Part shown: positions 43,677-51,791 of the stretch, in pieces | Numbering within the stretch: the stretch's first letter is position 1 | Layout: each line of letters begins with the position of its first letter | Source: Streptomyces sp. NBS 14/10 | GTDB lineage: Bacteria; Actinomycetota; Actinomycetes; Streptomycetales; Streptomycetaceae | Reading direction: 5' to 3' | NCBI RefSeq assembly: GCF_002224125.1 | Contig: NZ_NCSM01000015.1 | Span: forward strand, 62,001-126,000 | DNA length: 64,000 bases | The notes under the pieces: generated by a model | The model's database searches: none | Told to the model about the DNA's origin: nothing | The model's input: only the letters and a program-made list of their open reading frames with translations | Position numbers and translations under genes: made by a program

Positions 43677-44929
43677 AGCACCTGTGCCGGCAGACCCGCT
43701 CCTTCCCGCCCGCCGGACGTCTGTTGATGGTCAACCAGTTCGCCATCAACCTCGCCTTCTACATGCTCATGCCGTACCTCGCCGCCCATCTGTCCGGCGA
43801 GCTCGGCCTCGAGGCCTGGGCCGTCGGGCTCGTGCTCGGGGTGCGGAACTTCTCCCAGCAGGGCATGTTCCTCATCGGCGGTACGATCGCCGACCGACTC
43901 GGCTACAAGGCCCCGATCATGGCGGGCTGCCTGCTGCGCACCATGGGGTTCGGCCTGCTCGGCTGGGTCGACAACCTCCCCGCGCTGATCGCCGCGTCGG
44001 CCGCGACGGGCTTCGCCGGAGCCCTGTTCAACCCCGCCGTACGCGCGTACCTCGCCGCGGAAGCGGGTGAGCGCCGTGTCGACGCCTTCGCCACCTTCAA
44101 CGTCTACTACCAGACCGGCATGCTCCTCGGGCCCCTCGTCGGGCTCGCCCTTCTGGCCGCCGACTTCCGCCTCGTGTGTACGACCGCCGCTGCCATCTTC
44201 GCCGTACTCACCGCCCTGCAGTGGCGGGCTCTCCCCGCGCGCCACGGCGATTCCGCCGGTGCCGCGACCGGCAAGGAGAGCGTGCTGGCACAGTGGCGCA
44301 CGGTGGTTGCCAACCGGCCCTTCCTGCTCTTCTCCACCGCGATGATCGGCTCCTACGTCCTGACCTTCCAGGTCTACCTGGCGCTTCCGCTGGCCGCGTC
44401 CGACGCCCTGGGGTCGAGCGGCACCGCCATCACCAGCGGGTTGTTCGTCGTCTCCGCCGCGACCGCCGTCGCCGGGCAACTACGGCTGACCGGCTGGGCC
44501 AAAGACCGCTGGCACCCCAGCCAGGCCCTGGCCCGCGGGCTGGCCGCGATGGGGCTGGCCTTTCTTCCTCTGGCTCTCACCCCGCCAGGCTCCTCGGCGG
44601 TGGTCCTCGTCTCCCTCGTCATCGCCGTGGTGCTGCTGGCGGCGGGCAGCGCGGTCGTCCACCCCTTCGAGATGGACACCGTGGTCACCCTCTCCGGCGA
44701 CTCCCTCGTGGCCACCCACTACGGCTTCTACAACACCGTCTCCGGGCTGGGCATCACCTTGGGCAACCTCGCCACCGGAGCCCTGTGGGACTTTGCCCTG
44801 CGCCACGACGCACTCTGGCTGACCTGGTGCGTGCTGACCGTCACGGGGCTCGGAGCCGCGGCCTCCGTCTCCGCCCTCGCCCGCACCGGCCGTCTCGCCG
44901 TGGGGCCGCCGCGACCCGTCTCCGTATGA
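43673..44929 (+). CDS. MFS transporter coupled to the cysteine-synthase-like enzyme
   Basis: A 418-residue protein with twelve helices and the MFS loop motif [17 protein letters not shown] between helices 2 and 3. It starts inside the stop of the upstream PLP enzyme (ATGA), a strong sign of cotranslation. Likely an exporter of an amino-acid-like product or of a toxic thiol; the direction is not visible in sequence. A strong rho-independent-type hairpin follows directly after its stop codon. Confidence 0.9.
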   Translation: MKHLCRQTRSFPPAGRLLMVNQFAINLAFYMLMPYLAAHLSGELGLEAWAVGLVLGVRNFSQQGMFLIGGTIADRLGYKAPIMAGCLLRTMGFGLLGWVDNLPALIAASAATGFAGALFNPAVRAYLAAEAGERRVDAFATFNVYYQTGMLLGPLVGLALLAADFRLVCTTAAAIFAVLTALQWRALPARHGDSAGAATGKESVLAQWRTVVANRPFLLFSTAMIGSYVLTFQVYLALPLAASDALGSSGTAITSGLFVVSAATAVAGQLRLTGWAKDRWHPSQALARGLAAMGLAFLPLALTPPGSSAVVLVSLVIAVVLLAAGSAVVHPFEMDTVVTLSGDSLVATHYGFYNTVSGLGITLGNLATGALWDFALRHDALWLTWCVLTVTGLGAAASVSALARTGRLAVGPPRPVSV

Positions 44930-44931
44930 GC

Positions 44932-44967
44932 GCGTGTGCCCCGGACCGCGGGGTCCGGGGCACACGC
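44932..44967 (+). terminator. Strong hairpin terminator after the MFS gene
   Basis: A perfect 16-base stem, GCGTGTGCCCCGGACC at 44932-44947 paired with 44952-44967, closes a four-base loop directly after the MFS stop codon at 44929. There is no long T-run, as is usual for Streptomyces terminators. It separates the PLP enzyme/MFS operon from the alkaline phosphatase gene. Confidence 0.88.
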
Positions 44968-45017
44968 CTTACGCGTCATGCCACGGCAATGCAGACGGGA
45001 TCAAACCTTTCCTGTCG

Positions 45018-45078
45018 GTTCACCAACGGCTGATGGTTTGGACTCTGTTGTCATCCGCATTCGTTGTCATCCGCATTC
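45018..45078 (+). promoter_or_regulatory. Possible PHO box and 16-base tandem duplication upstream of the phosphatase gene
   Basis: GTTCACC at 45018-45024 matches the core of the Streptomyces PhoP-binding direct-repeat unit, although a clear second unit 11 bases later is weak (GCTGATGG). Thirty bases downstream GTTGTCATCCGCATTC is tandemly duplicated (45047-45062 and 45063-45078), ending 30 bases before the ATG. The duplication lies where the promoter should be. Phosphate control by PhoP is expected for the enzyme family but not shown by this match alone. Confidence 0.45.
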
Positions 45079-45108
45079 GTCCTCCGGACGTTTCAAGGAG
45101 TCACTTCC

Positions 45109-46464
45109 ATGCACAGGCCCTCCCGTCGTCACCTCGTGATCGGCACCGCCGTGGTCGCCACCGCCGCCGCAGCGGCCGTCACCACCACCGCCGGCGCCTC
45201 CGACAGCAAGGACCGCGCCGAGGACGCGATCAAGGGTGGCAAGGCGAAGAACGTCATCCTGCTGATCGGCGACGGTATGGGCGACTCGGAGATCACCCTC
45301 GCCCGTGACTACACGGTGGGCGCGAACGGCCGCCTGAACATGGACAAGTTCCCGCTCACCGGCGCCTACACCACCTACGCGGTGCACGCCGACGGCACCC
45401 CGGACTACGTCACCGACTCCGCCGCCAGCGGCACCGGCTGGGCGACCGGCGTGAAGACGGTCAACGGCCGCATCTCCAAGACCCCGGACACCGACAAGGC
45501 GGTCCCCACCGTCCTGGAGCTGGCACAGAAGAACGGCTACGCCACCGGCAGCGTCACCACCTCCGAGCTCACCGACGCCACTCCGGCCGTGCTCGCCTCG
45601 CACGCCACCGACCGCTCCTGCCAGGGCCCGGCCGACATGGCCAAGTGCCCCACCGACACCATCGCCGCCGGCGGCCCCGGCTCGATCGCCGAGCAGTCCG
45701 TCAACCACAAGGTCGACGTCCTCTTCGGCGGCGGCAAGGCGCGGTTCGACCAGAAGGTCACCGACGGTACGTACAAGGGCCTGACCGTCACCGAGCAGGC
45801 GCGGAAGCTGGGCTACCAGGTTGTCACCGACTCCGCCGGCATGAAGAGCGCGAAGGCCGACAAGCCGGTGCTGGGGCTGTTCGCCTCGGGCAATGTGCCC
45901 ACCGAGTGGACCGGTAAGACGGCCGCGGTCGGCGGCACGGACCCGCAGCGGTGCGTGACCTCGAACCCCAACCGCCCGTCGGCCACGCCGAGTCTGGCCG
46001 ACTCCGCCACCAAGGCGATCCAGCTGCTGGAGGCCAAGCAGAAGCACTCGTCGAAGGGCTTCTTCCTGCAGATCGAGGGCGCCTCCATCGACAAGCAGGA
46101 CCACGCGGCCGACCCGTGCGGCCAGATCGGCGAGACCGCCGCGTTCGACCGCGCCGTGAAGGTGGCGCGCGACTACGCCGCCAAGCACCCCGACACGCTC
46201 GTCGTCACCACCGCCGACCACGGCCACACCAGCCAGATCGTCCCGCTGGAGGCCACCCCGCCCGGTCTGTCCTCCACCCTGGTCACCAACGAGGGCCAGC
46301 AGCTCAAGGTCAACTACTCCACCAACACCCCGGGCCAGTCCCAGGAGCACACCGGCACCCAAGTACGCATCGCCGGTCAGGGGCCGCAGGCGTACCGCGT
46401 CCTCGGTGTCACCAACCAGACCGACCTGTTCGCCACCATCCGCGAGGCTCTGAACCTGCGCTGA
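45109..46464 (+). CDS. phoA: Secreted alkaline phosphatase (PhoA family)
   Basis: The 451-residue enzyme starts with a Tat-type signal (SRRHLVIG followed by an Ala/Val-rich core and AGASDS). The mature part has the metal and catalytic motifs of PhoA: LLIGDGMGDSE (first metal Asp), the nucleophile Ser in VTDSAASGTGWATG, ASIDKQDHAADPCGQ (metal ligands) and VTTADHGHTS (Asp-His), with a final His in SQEHTGTQV. It releases phosphate from organic esters outside the cell. ATG 45109 follows AAGGAG. It stands alone between two hairpins. Confidence 0.93.
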   Translation: MHRPSRRHLVIGTAVVATAAAAAVTTTAGASDSKDRAEDAIKGGKAKNVILLIGDGMGDSEITLARDYTVGANGRLNMDKFPLTGAYTTYAVHADGTPDYVTDSAASGTGWATGVKTVNGRISKTPDTDKAVPTVLELAQKNGYATGSVTTSELTDATPAVLASHATDRSCQGPADMAKCPTDTIAAGGPGSIAEQSVNHKVDVLFGGGKARFDQKVTDGTYKGLTVTEQARKLGYQVVTDSAGMKSAKADKPVLGLFASGNVPTEWTGKTAAVGGTDPQRCVTSNPNRPSATPSLADSATKAIQLLEAKQKHSSKGFFLQIEGASIDKQDHAADPCGQIGETAAFDRAVKVARDYAAKHPDTLVVTTADHGHTSQIVPLEATPPGLSSTLVTNEGQQLKVNYSTNTPGQSQEHTGTQVRIAGQGPQAYRVLGVTNQTDLFATIREALNLR

Positions 46465-46477
46465 CCGTACGTATCCA

Positions 46478-46503
46478 GGAGGGGAGGCCGGTGGCCCCCC
46501 TCC
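46478..46503 (+). terminator. Hairpin terminator after the alkaline phosphatase gene
   Basis: GGAGGGGAGGCC at 46478-46489 pairs with GGCCCCCCTCC at 46493-46503 with one bulge and a three-base loop, 14 bases after the stop codon. A GC-only stem with no T-run fits a Streptomyces terminator. Confidence 0.75.
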
Positions 46504-46562
46504 GTCGGTGCCCGCGCCCTCGAGCAGGCCGGCCAGGCGGGCCCGGGCCGGTGCGCCACGCG

Positions 46563-46594
46563 GGGCTGTCACAAACAAGCAGGGCTGTCACAAA
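46563..46594 (+). repeat. Duplicated 13-mer upstream of the cupin gene
   Basis: GGGCTGTCACAAA occurs at 46563-46575 and 46582-46594, period 19 bases, about 50-85 bases before the cupin ATG. Near-two-turn spacing could mark an activator or repressor site, or be a chance duplication. Confidence 0.5.
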
Positions 46595-46646
46595 TGGGGA
46601 GGCCGTCTGGTCCTTCCTGTGGACAGTTCCTGTTTTGGAGAAATAC

Positions 46647-47057
46647 ATGAGCGCTGAGCACGCACACCTGCCCCCAGGCGTTGAGGTCCTCTCGACCCTG
46701 CCGGAGGCGACGGCCCGGATCCCGGCGGGCGCCGAGGCCAGGACCATCCGGGTCACCCTGGCGCCTGGTGACCCCGGCGCGCCGCCGCACCGGCACCCCG
46801 GGCCGCTCTTCGGCTATGTGACCGAGGGCGAGATCCTTTTCGAGCTGGAGGGGCAGCCGCCCCGGGTGATCAAGGCCGGTGAAGCCCTGTTCGAGCCCGG
46901 GGGCGACGTGATCCACTACCTGGGCGCCAACAACCTTCCGGACGCGCAGTCGCAGCTGGTGGTCACCATGTTCGCGCCGCCGGGTACCCCGGTTCTGACC
47001 GTGGTCAGCGCGGAGGAGCTGGCCGAACGACGACACCTGCGGGTTGGCCGGCCGTGA
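46647..47057 (+). CDS. Single-domain cupin protein
   Basis: A 136-residue beta-barrel with cupin motif 1 GAPPHRHPGPLFGYVTEGEILFELEG (two metal-binding His and the Glu replaced at the usual position) and motif 2 FEPGGDVIHYLGANN. Small cupins bind a metal and act as isomerases, dioxygenases or sensors; nothing narrows the role. ATG 46647 is preceded by TTGGAG. It is convergent with the NCS1 permease gene. Confidence 0.88.
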   Translation: MSAEHAHLPPGVEVLSTLPEATARIPAGAEARTIRVTLAPGDPGAPPHRHPGPLFGYVTEGEILFELEGQPPRVIKAGEALFEPGGDVIHYLGANNLPDAQSQLVVTMFAPPGTPVLTVVSAEELAERRHLRVGRP

Positions 47058-47113
47058 GGTAGGAGCACCGCCCACGGCAGACGGTGATGGCGCCGGGCAC
47101 AGGGCGGGGATCG

Positions 47114-48763
47114 CTACGCGGTGGCCGGCAGCACGTGATCCCCGACCTTGTCCGTGCTCAGGCACAGCGAGCAGACGACCGCCTCGTGGGTGGCGCAGGC
47201 GGTCAGGTCGGGGCGCTCGTAGGGCTGGTGGCAGACGTGGCAGTCGAGGGTGAGTGCGCTCGGGTTGCCGTCGGCGTCCAGGAGCGGCTCGGCGATGCCG
47301 TCGTCGGCGCGGCGCAGGTAGTACCTGCCCTTGGTGACGATCGCCATCAGCGGGGTGAGGACGAAGGCGATCACCGCGGCGGCGACCGGGGAGTACGGCT
47401 GGAGGGCGTCGCCGAGGAGGTGGAAGTACATGGCGATCGACAGTCCCGAGGCGGCGACGAACGCCACGACGCCGACCGGGTTGACGGCGTACAGCATGCC
47501 GCGGCGGAACTCCGGCTGGAGCGGGGAGATCTTCAGCAGGTACTTGTTGACCCCGATGTCGGTGGCGACGGTGACGACCCAGGCGATGGCGCAGTTGGAG
47601 TAGAAGCCCAGGATGTCGTTGAGGAAGCTGAACATGTCGGCTTCCATCAGGGCGAGCGCGAAGCCCAGATTGACCAGGACGAAGACCATACGGCCCGGAT
47701 AGTGCTTGGTGACCCGGGTGAAGGAGTTCGTCCACGCCAGCGAACCGGAGTACGCGTTCGTAACGTTGATCTTGATCTGGCTGATGACCACCAGGGCCAC
47801 GGCCAGCGGGACGACCATCCAGGACGGCATCATCGCGTCGAACGCGCCACGGAACTGCTGGATCGGCTCGGTCGCGGCGGCCGGGCCGACCTTGGCGAGG
47901 ATGTACACGGCGAGGAAGACTCCGATGGCCTGCTTCAGCGCGCCGAGCACCACCCAGCCCGGGCCCGCCATGATCACGGCGGTCCACCAACCCCGCTTGT
48001 TCGCCTCGGTCTTGGGCGGCATGAAACGCAGGTAGTCGATCTGCTCACCGATCTGCGCGATGAGGGAGAGACACACGCCCGCACCGAGGAGTACGGAGGC
48101 GGTGTTGACGCCACCGTCGCCGTCCTTGCCGGTATAGGCCAGGAAGCGGTCGACCGTGCCGGGGTCGGTGGTGACCAGGTAGACCAGCGGTCCGACCATG
48201 AGCAGCAGCCAGATCGGGGTGGTCCACACCTGGAGCTTGCTCAGGGCCTTCATACCGTAGATCACCAGGGGGATGACCATGAGCGTGGAGACGAGATAGC
48301 CCAGCCACAGCGGCAGCCCGAGGCCGAGCTTGAGGCCCTGAGCCATGATCGAGCCTTCGAGGGCGAAGAAGATGAAGGTGAAGCTGGCGAAGATGACACT
48401 GGTCAGCACCGAGCCGTAGTAGCCGAAGCCGGAACCGCGCGTGATCAGGTCCAGGTCGATGTTGTAGCGGGCGCCGTAGTAGGCGAGCGGGAAGCCGGTG
48501 ATGAAGATGACCGCGGCGGCTACGACGATTGCCACCAGCGCGTTGCCCGTGCCGTGCGCCAGACCGATGCCGGCACCGATGGAGAAGTCGGCCATGTAGG
48601 CGATGCCGCCGAGTGCGGTGGTGGCCACGACCATCGGGGTCCAGCGGCGGTAACTGCGGGGAGCGAAACGGAGGGTGTAGTCCTCCAGCGTCTCCTTGAC
48701 CGCCTGGTCAGTGGTGGTCATCGTGGTGCCTGTTGTCTTCAACGGTGACTCGGTGGTGCTCAT
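47114..48763 (-). CDS. NCS1-family nucleobase/cation symporter with C-terminal zinc-binding tail
   Basis: The 549-residue protein has twelve helices and NCS1 features: TALGGIAYMADFSIGAGIGLAHG, then GFPLAYYGARYNIDLDLITRGSGFGYYGSV (helix 3 motif) and NVTNAYSGSLAWTNSF (helix 8). These import cytosine, purines, hydantoins or thiamine-type compounds. Unusually, after the last helix (about residue 480) a soluble tail contains CHVCHQPYERPDLTACATHEAVVCSLC, i.e. CxxC, a C-x3-H and a CxxC set that should bind zinc (RING/rubredoxin-like). ATG 48763 follows GGGAGG. Convergent with the cupin gene. Confidence 0.9.
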   Translation of the reverse strand: MSTTESPLKTTGTTMTTTDQAVKETLEDYTLRFAPRSYRRWTPMVVATTALGGIAYMADFSIGAGIGLAHGTGNALVAIVVAAAVIFITGFPLAYYGARYNIDLDLITRGSGFGYYGSVLTSVIFASFTFIFFALEGSIMAQGLKLGLGLPLWLGYLVSTLMVIPLVIYGMKALSKLQVWTTPIWLLLMVGPLVYLVTTDPGTVDRFLAYTGKDGDGGVNTASVLLGAGVCLSLIAQIGEQIDYLRFMPPKTEANKRGWWTAVIMAGPGWVVLGALKQAIGVFLAVYILAKVGPAAATEPIQQFRGAFDAMMPSWMVVPLAVALVVISQIKINVTNAYSGSLAWTNSFTRVTKHYPGRMVFVLVNLGFALALMEADMFSFLNDILGFYSNCAIAWVVTVATDIGVNKYLLKISPLQPEFRRGMLYAVNPVGVVAFVAASGLSIAMYFHLLGDALQPYSPVAAAVIAFVLTPLMAIVTKGRYYLRRADDGIAEPLLDADGNPSALTLDCHVCHQPYERPDLTACATHEAVVCSLCLSTDKVGDHVLPATA

Positions 48764-48945
48764 GTCGCGCCTCCCGGTGGTGCTGGGTGCCGGTGCTGCG
48801 ATGCGGTGGAGCGCCCCGAGTGGCGTCATCGGCAGAACGGGGAGTCTCGACGGGCTGTCATGAGTCGTTCCGGCGGCCCTGTATACGACTCTGATCCCAC
48901 GGCCGATCACGCTAGAAAGCAGTTGTTACCGTCGAATTCCCCTTG

Positions 48946-50079
48946 TCATGAACGCAATGTTTCCGGGAGCTCACGGCCGAGGCCGAACTCCACCAGGCCG
49001 TGCTGCTGCCCATTGACCTGGAGCTCCACAGCGTGGGTTCCGGGGTAGTAGACCCGGGTGCTGATGGGGCGGAAGGAGTGGCGGCGTGCCAGATCGGCGG
49101 ATTCCCCAGGGGCCAGGTTGCGCTTGGTGAGTTTGAACACCTTGGGCGCCGGCTTTCCGTTCGCCTTCTTGTGGTGGATGACGTAGTCGATGGCCAGGGA
49201 GACGGGCTGGTCGGAGACGTTCTTGATGTGTGCGGTGAAGGTGAGGGTGCCACCGACGGGGATGGCGGTGTCGGTCAGCAGTGGTCCGGTCACCTGGAGG
49301 TTTTCGCGGCTGCCGTGGAAGCCGACCAGTTCCAGGGCTTTCGGGTCGCCCTTCTTGACGAGGGTGCGCATGGCGTGGCGTACCAGGGCGGGCGTGGTGG
49401 ACGCCGCCGGGTGGTCCATCCATTGCGCGGCCGTCTCGGCGGCGAGCTGGGGGTCGAGGCGCGAGATGTCGTTGAGGTGGTTGGCCACCGAGCGGCGTAC
49501 GTCTGAGGAGGTGTCGGTGTGCAGTTCCCCCAGCAGGGGGACGGTGGCTCGGGGGTTGCGGTTGAGTTCGGGGACCTGTCGGGCCCAGGGCAGTTTGGGG
49601 CGGGTGCCCTCGCTGGCCAGTCGGCGCACCGCGGGGTCGGGGGAGCCAGTCCACGCCGATGCTGTGGCCAGGGTGCGTTCCAGGTCGGTGTTCAAGAAGG
49701 TGCGCAGTGCGAACTCGCCGGTCAGGCGCGGGGTGAGCTGCGCCAGCAGAGCGAGGCCGTCGTCGAAGTGCTCGGTGGTGCCGGACGCGGTGGCCGCCGT
49801 GGCGACGGCTTCGGTGACGGGCCAGATCATCCAGCCTGTCAGGTCCTCGCGTCGCAGGGCCTTGCGTACGGCGCCCGCCAGGTGCGGGTAGTCGAGGCCG
49901 GAGTCGGCCAGCAGCGCGTCGCCCACGGTGCGCGCCCGTTCGCTGAGTCCGAGCGAGCCGAGCGTGGTGGAGCTGTCCGCGACGGTCTGCCAGCGCGAGG
50001 TGGAGGGCGAGGTGTCCTGGAGGATCGCGGCTAGCTGGCGGATGCTGTCAGGGCTGATCAGCTCATCGGCGGTGGGCAC
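48946..50079 (-). CDS. DNA alkylation-repair protein (AlkC/AlkD superfamily, HEAT-like)
   Basis: The 377-residue protein has an N-terminal ALK/HEAT-like helical solenoid (AGAVRKALRREDLTGWMIWPVTEA; LASEGTRPKLPWARQVPELNR; DTSSDVRRSVANHLNDISR) that fits AlkC/AlkD glycosylases, which flip out and remove 3-methyladenine. A C-terminal beta-rich part from about residue 275 (GGTLTFTAHIKNVSDQPVSLAIDYVIHHKK) looks like an Ig-like domain as in some AlkC proteins. GTG 50079 has GGAGGATCC directly upstream. Monocistronic; 203 bases separate it from the SDR gene upstream. Confidence 0.85.
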   Translation of the reverse strand: MPTADELISPDSIRQLAAILQDTSPSTSRWQTVADSSTTLGSLGLSERARTVGDALLADSGLDYPHLAGAVRKALRREDLTGWMIWPVTEAVATAATASGTTEHFDDGLALLAQLTPRLTGEFALRTFLNTDLERTLATASAWTGSPDPAVRRLASEGTRPKLPWARQVPELNRNPRATVPLLGELHTDTSSDVRRSVANHLNDISRLDPQLAAETAAQWMDHPAASTTPALVRHAMRTLVKKGDPKALELVGFHGSRENLQVTGPLLTDTAIPVGGTLTFTAHIKNVSDQPVSLAIDYVIHHKKANGKPAPKVFKLTKRNLAPGESADLARRHSFRPISTRVYYPGTHAVELQVNGQQHGLVEFGLGRELPETLRS

Positions 50080-50282
50080 GGATCCTCCAGGGATCGAGGG
50101 TTGTTCGGGCGGAACGAGTTGGCGCCTGGGGTGTGTTTCGGCGCTTCCGGCGCGGTGTTCGTCGGTGTCGAGTGGCGGATGGTGTGTGGGCACCGTATCG
50201 GGCGCCCGCACACCACGGCGGGTCAGTGGCCGGGCTTGTTGCCGAGTGCGATCAGGCGGGCGGGCTGCCCTGGATGCCGCGG

Positions 50283-51131
50283 TTACGGTGCGGGGTCGGG
50301 GGGGAAGTCGGCGCTGCGTGAGGCGGCTTCGTACGCCCGTACCTCGGCGAGCATGTCTTCGAGCCGGCCGTGGACGGCGTCGTAGCCGGCGGCGCCGAGG
50401 ACGATCCGGCGGGGAGGGGTCTGCTGCCGCATGGCGTTCATGACGACCTGGACGCCGCGGGCGGGATCGCCCGGCTGCCTGCCGTCCTGGCCGATCATGG
50501 CGGCGCGGACGGTCTCGAGGAACGGCCGGTAGGCATCGACGGTCTCGGCCACCGGCTCGTCGGCGAAGCTCGCGTAGGCGCGGGTGCGGAAGGCGCCGGG
50601 TTCGACGGCCAGCACATGGATGCCGAACGGCTCCACTTCCTCGCGCAGTGCGTCGGTGAGGCCTTCGAGGGCGTACTTGGCGGCGCTGTAGTAGCCGAAG
50701 CCGGGCACGCTTCTGAGGCCGGCGACCGAGGACACGTTGATGATCCATCCACTGCGGCGGGCGCGCATACCAGGCAGGACGGCGCGCAGGATCGCGGTGA
50801 CGGAGAAGAAGTTCAGCTCGAAGGAGCGCCGCACGTCGGCGTCGGGCATGCCCTCCACCGAGCCGTACCAGCCGCGGCCGGCGTTGTTGACCAGGACGTC
50901 GATGCGGCCGAAGCGTTCCTCCGCGGTGGCCACGGCGTCGCGGATCTGCCGGGTGTCGGTGACGTCCAGCGGCAGGACGAGCGCGTTGTCGCCGTGGCGG
51001 CTCGCCCAGTCGTCGAGCAGGTGCGGGCGGCGGGCGGTGAGTACGACGTTGTCGCCGGCCGCCAGGGCGGCCTCGGCGTAGGCCATGCCGAATCCGCCGG
51101 GGGTGCCGCCGGTGATGAACCAGGTTTTCAT
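50283..51131 (-). CDS. Short-chain dehydrogenase/reductase
   Basis: A complete 282-residue classical SDR: cofactor motif WFITGGTPGGFGMAYAEAAL (TGxxxGxG with PGG), NNAG in VLVNNAGRGWYG, catalytic Ser in INVSSVAGLRSVPG and Tyr-Lys in GYYSAAKYALEG. It is divergent from an HxlR-type regulator with a 16-base palindrome between them, so it is probably the regulator's target. Comparable SDR-HxlR pairs answer electrophilic or oxidative stress; substrate unknown. Confidence 0.92.
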   Translation of the reverse strand: MKTWFITGGTPGGFGMAYAEAALAAGDNVVLTARRPHLLDDWASRHGDNALVLPLDVTDTRQIRDAVATAEERFGRIDVLVNNAGRGWYGSVEGMPDADVRRSFELNFFSVTAILRAVLPGMRARRSGWIINVSSVAGLRSVPGFGYYSAAKYALEGLTDALREEVEPFGIHVLAVEPGAFRTRAYASFADEPVAETVDAYRPFLETVRAAMIGQDGRQPGDPARGVQVVMNAMRQQTPPRRIVLGAAGYDAVHGRLEDMLAEVRAYEAASRSADFPPDPAP

Positions 51132-51184
51132 GAGTGCCTCGTGAATTGACGGTGGCCCGAGCGCGCCGGGCCGCGGCACCAGCA

Positions 51185-51223
51185 ACTGCTAAAATAGAAG
51201 CCAGTAACTTCTATTTTAGCAGT
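51185..51223. promoter_or_regulatory. Perfect 16-base inverted repeat between SDR and HxlR genes (likely HxlR operator)
   Basis: ACTGCTAAAATAGAAG at 51185-51200 and its exact reverse complement at 51208-51223 flank seven bases (CCAGTAA). It is the most AT-rich stretch of the area, lies 17 bases before the regulator ATG and 54 bases before the SDR start, and so can cover both promoters. An HxlR dimer binding here to control both genes is the direct inference. It could also form a hairpin in RNA. Confidence 0.8.
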
Positions 51224-51239
51224 AACTCGGGAGGATGCC

Positions 51240-51791
51240 ATGCCGAGCCGGATCCGGCTGGAGGATCGTGAGTGTCCGCTGTCGACGACGGTGGAGCACG
51301 TGGGGGAGTGGTGGACGCTGCTGATCCTCCACGACGCCTTCGACGGCTACACGCGCTTCGACCAGTTCCAGCAGAGCCTGGGCATCTCGACCAGCATGCT
51401 CACCACCCGGCTCAAGACGCTGGTGGCCGACGGCCTGCTGGAGCGGCGGCCCTACCAGACCAACCCGGCCCGACACGAGTACGTGCTCACCGAACGCGGC
51501 CGCTCCGTGCGCCCCGTAATCGTCGCCCTGGCAGCCTGGGGCAACCAGCACCTGGCCCCCGAGGACCGCTCGATGATCCTCGTGGACGCCGCGACCGGTG
51601 ACGAGGCCGAACCGGTGGTGGTGGACGCGCGCACCGGCAAGCGCCTCGACGACAGCGACACATACGTGTTCACCGCCGGCCCGGCGGCCAGCGCGCTGAT
51701 GCGGGCACGCTATGACGAACTGGACCGGCAGCGGCATGCCCCGCATTGTCCTCGGGACGGTGCCGGCACCGCGCAACCGTCAGCTGACTGA
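51240..51791 (+). CDS. HxlR-family transcriptional regulator
   Basis: The 183-residue protein has the winged-helix HxlR domain in residues ~12-105: ECPLSTTVEHVGEWWTLLILHDAFDG with the conserved Cys14, FDQFQQSLGISTSMLTTRLKTLVADGLLERRPY and the Tyr-rich wing, YVLTERGRSVRPVIVALAAWG. The N-terminal Cys is typical of redox- or aldehyde-sensing members. A C-terminal ~70-residue extension (DAATGDEAEPVVVDARTG) is longer than the minimal family. GGAGG at 51230-51234 precedes ATG 51240. Its end overlaps the next gene on the opposite strand by 12 bases. Confidence 0.92.
   Translation: MPSRIRLEDRECPLSTTVEHVGEWWTLLILHDAFDGYTRFDQFQQSLGISTSMLTTRLKTLVADGLLERRPYQTNPARHEYVLTERGRSVRPVIVALAAWGNQHLAPEDRSMILVDAATGDEAEPVVVDARTGKRLDDSDTYVFTAGPAASALMRARYDELDRQRHAPHCPRDGAGTAQPSAD

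Noticed and set aside
45067..46578. Antisense frame over the alkaline phosphatase
   Set aside because: Val/Gly-rich with no motif; the phosphatase frame has all catalytic residues.
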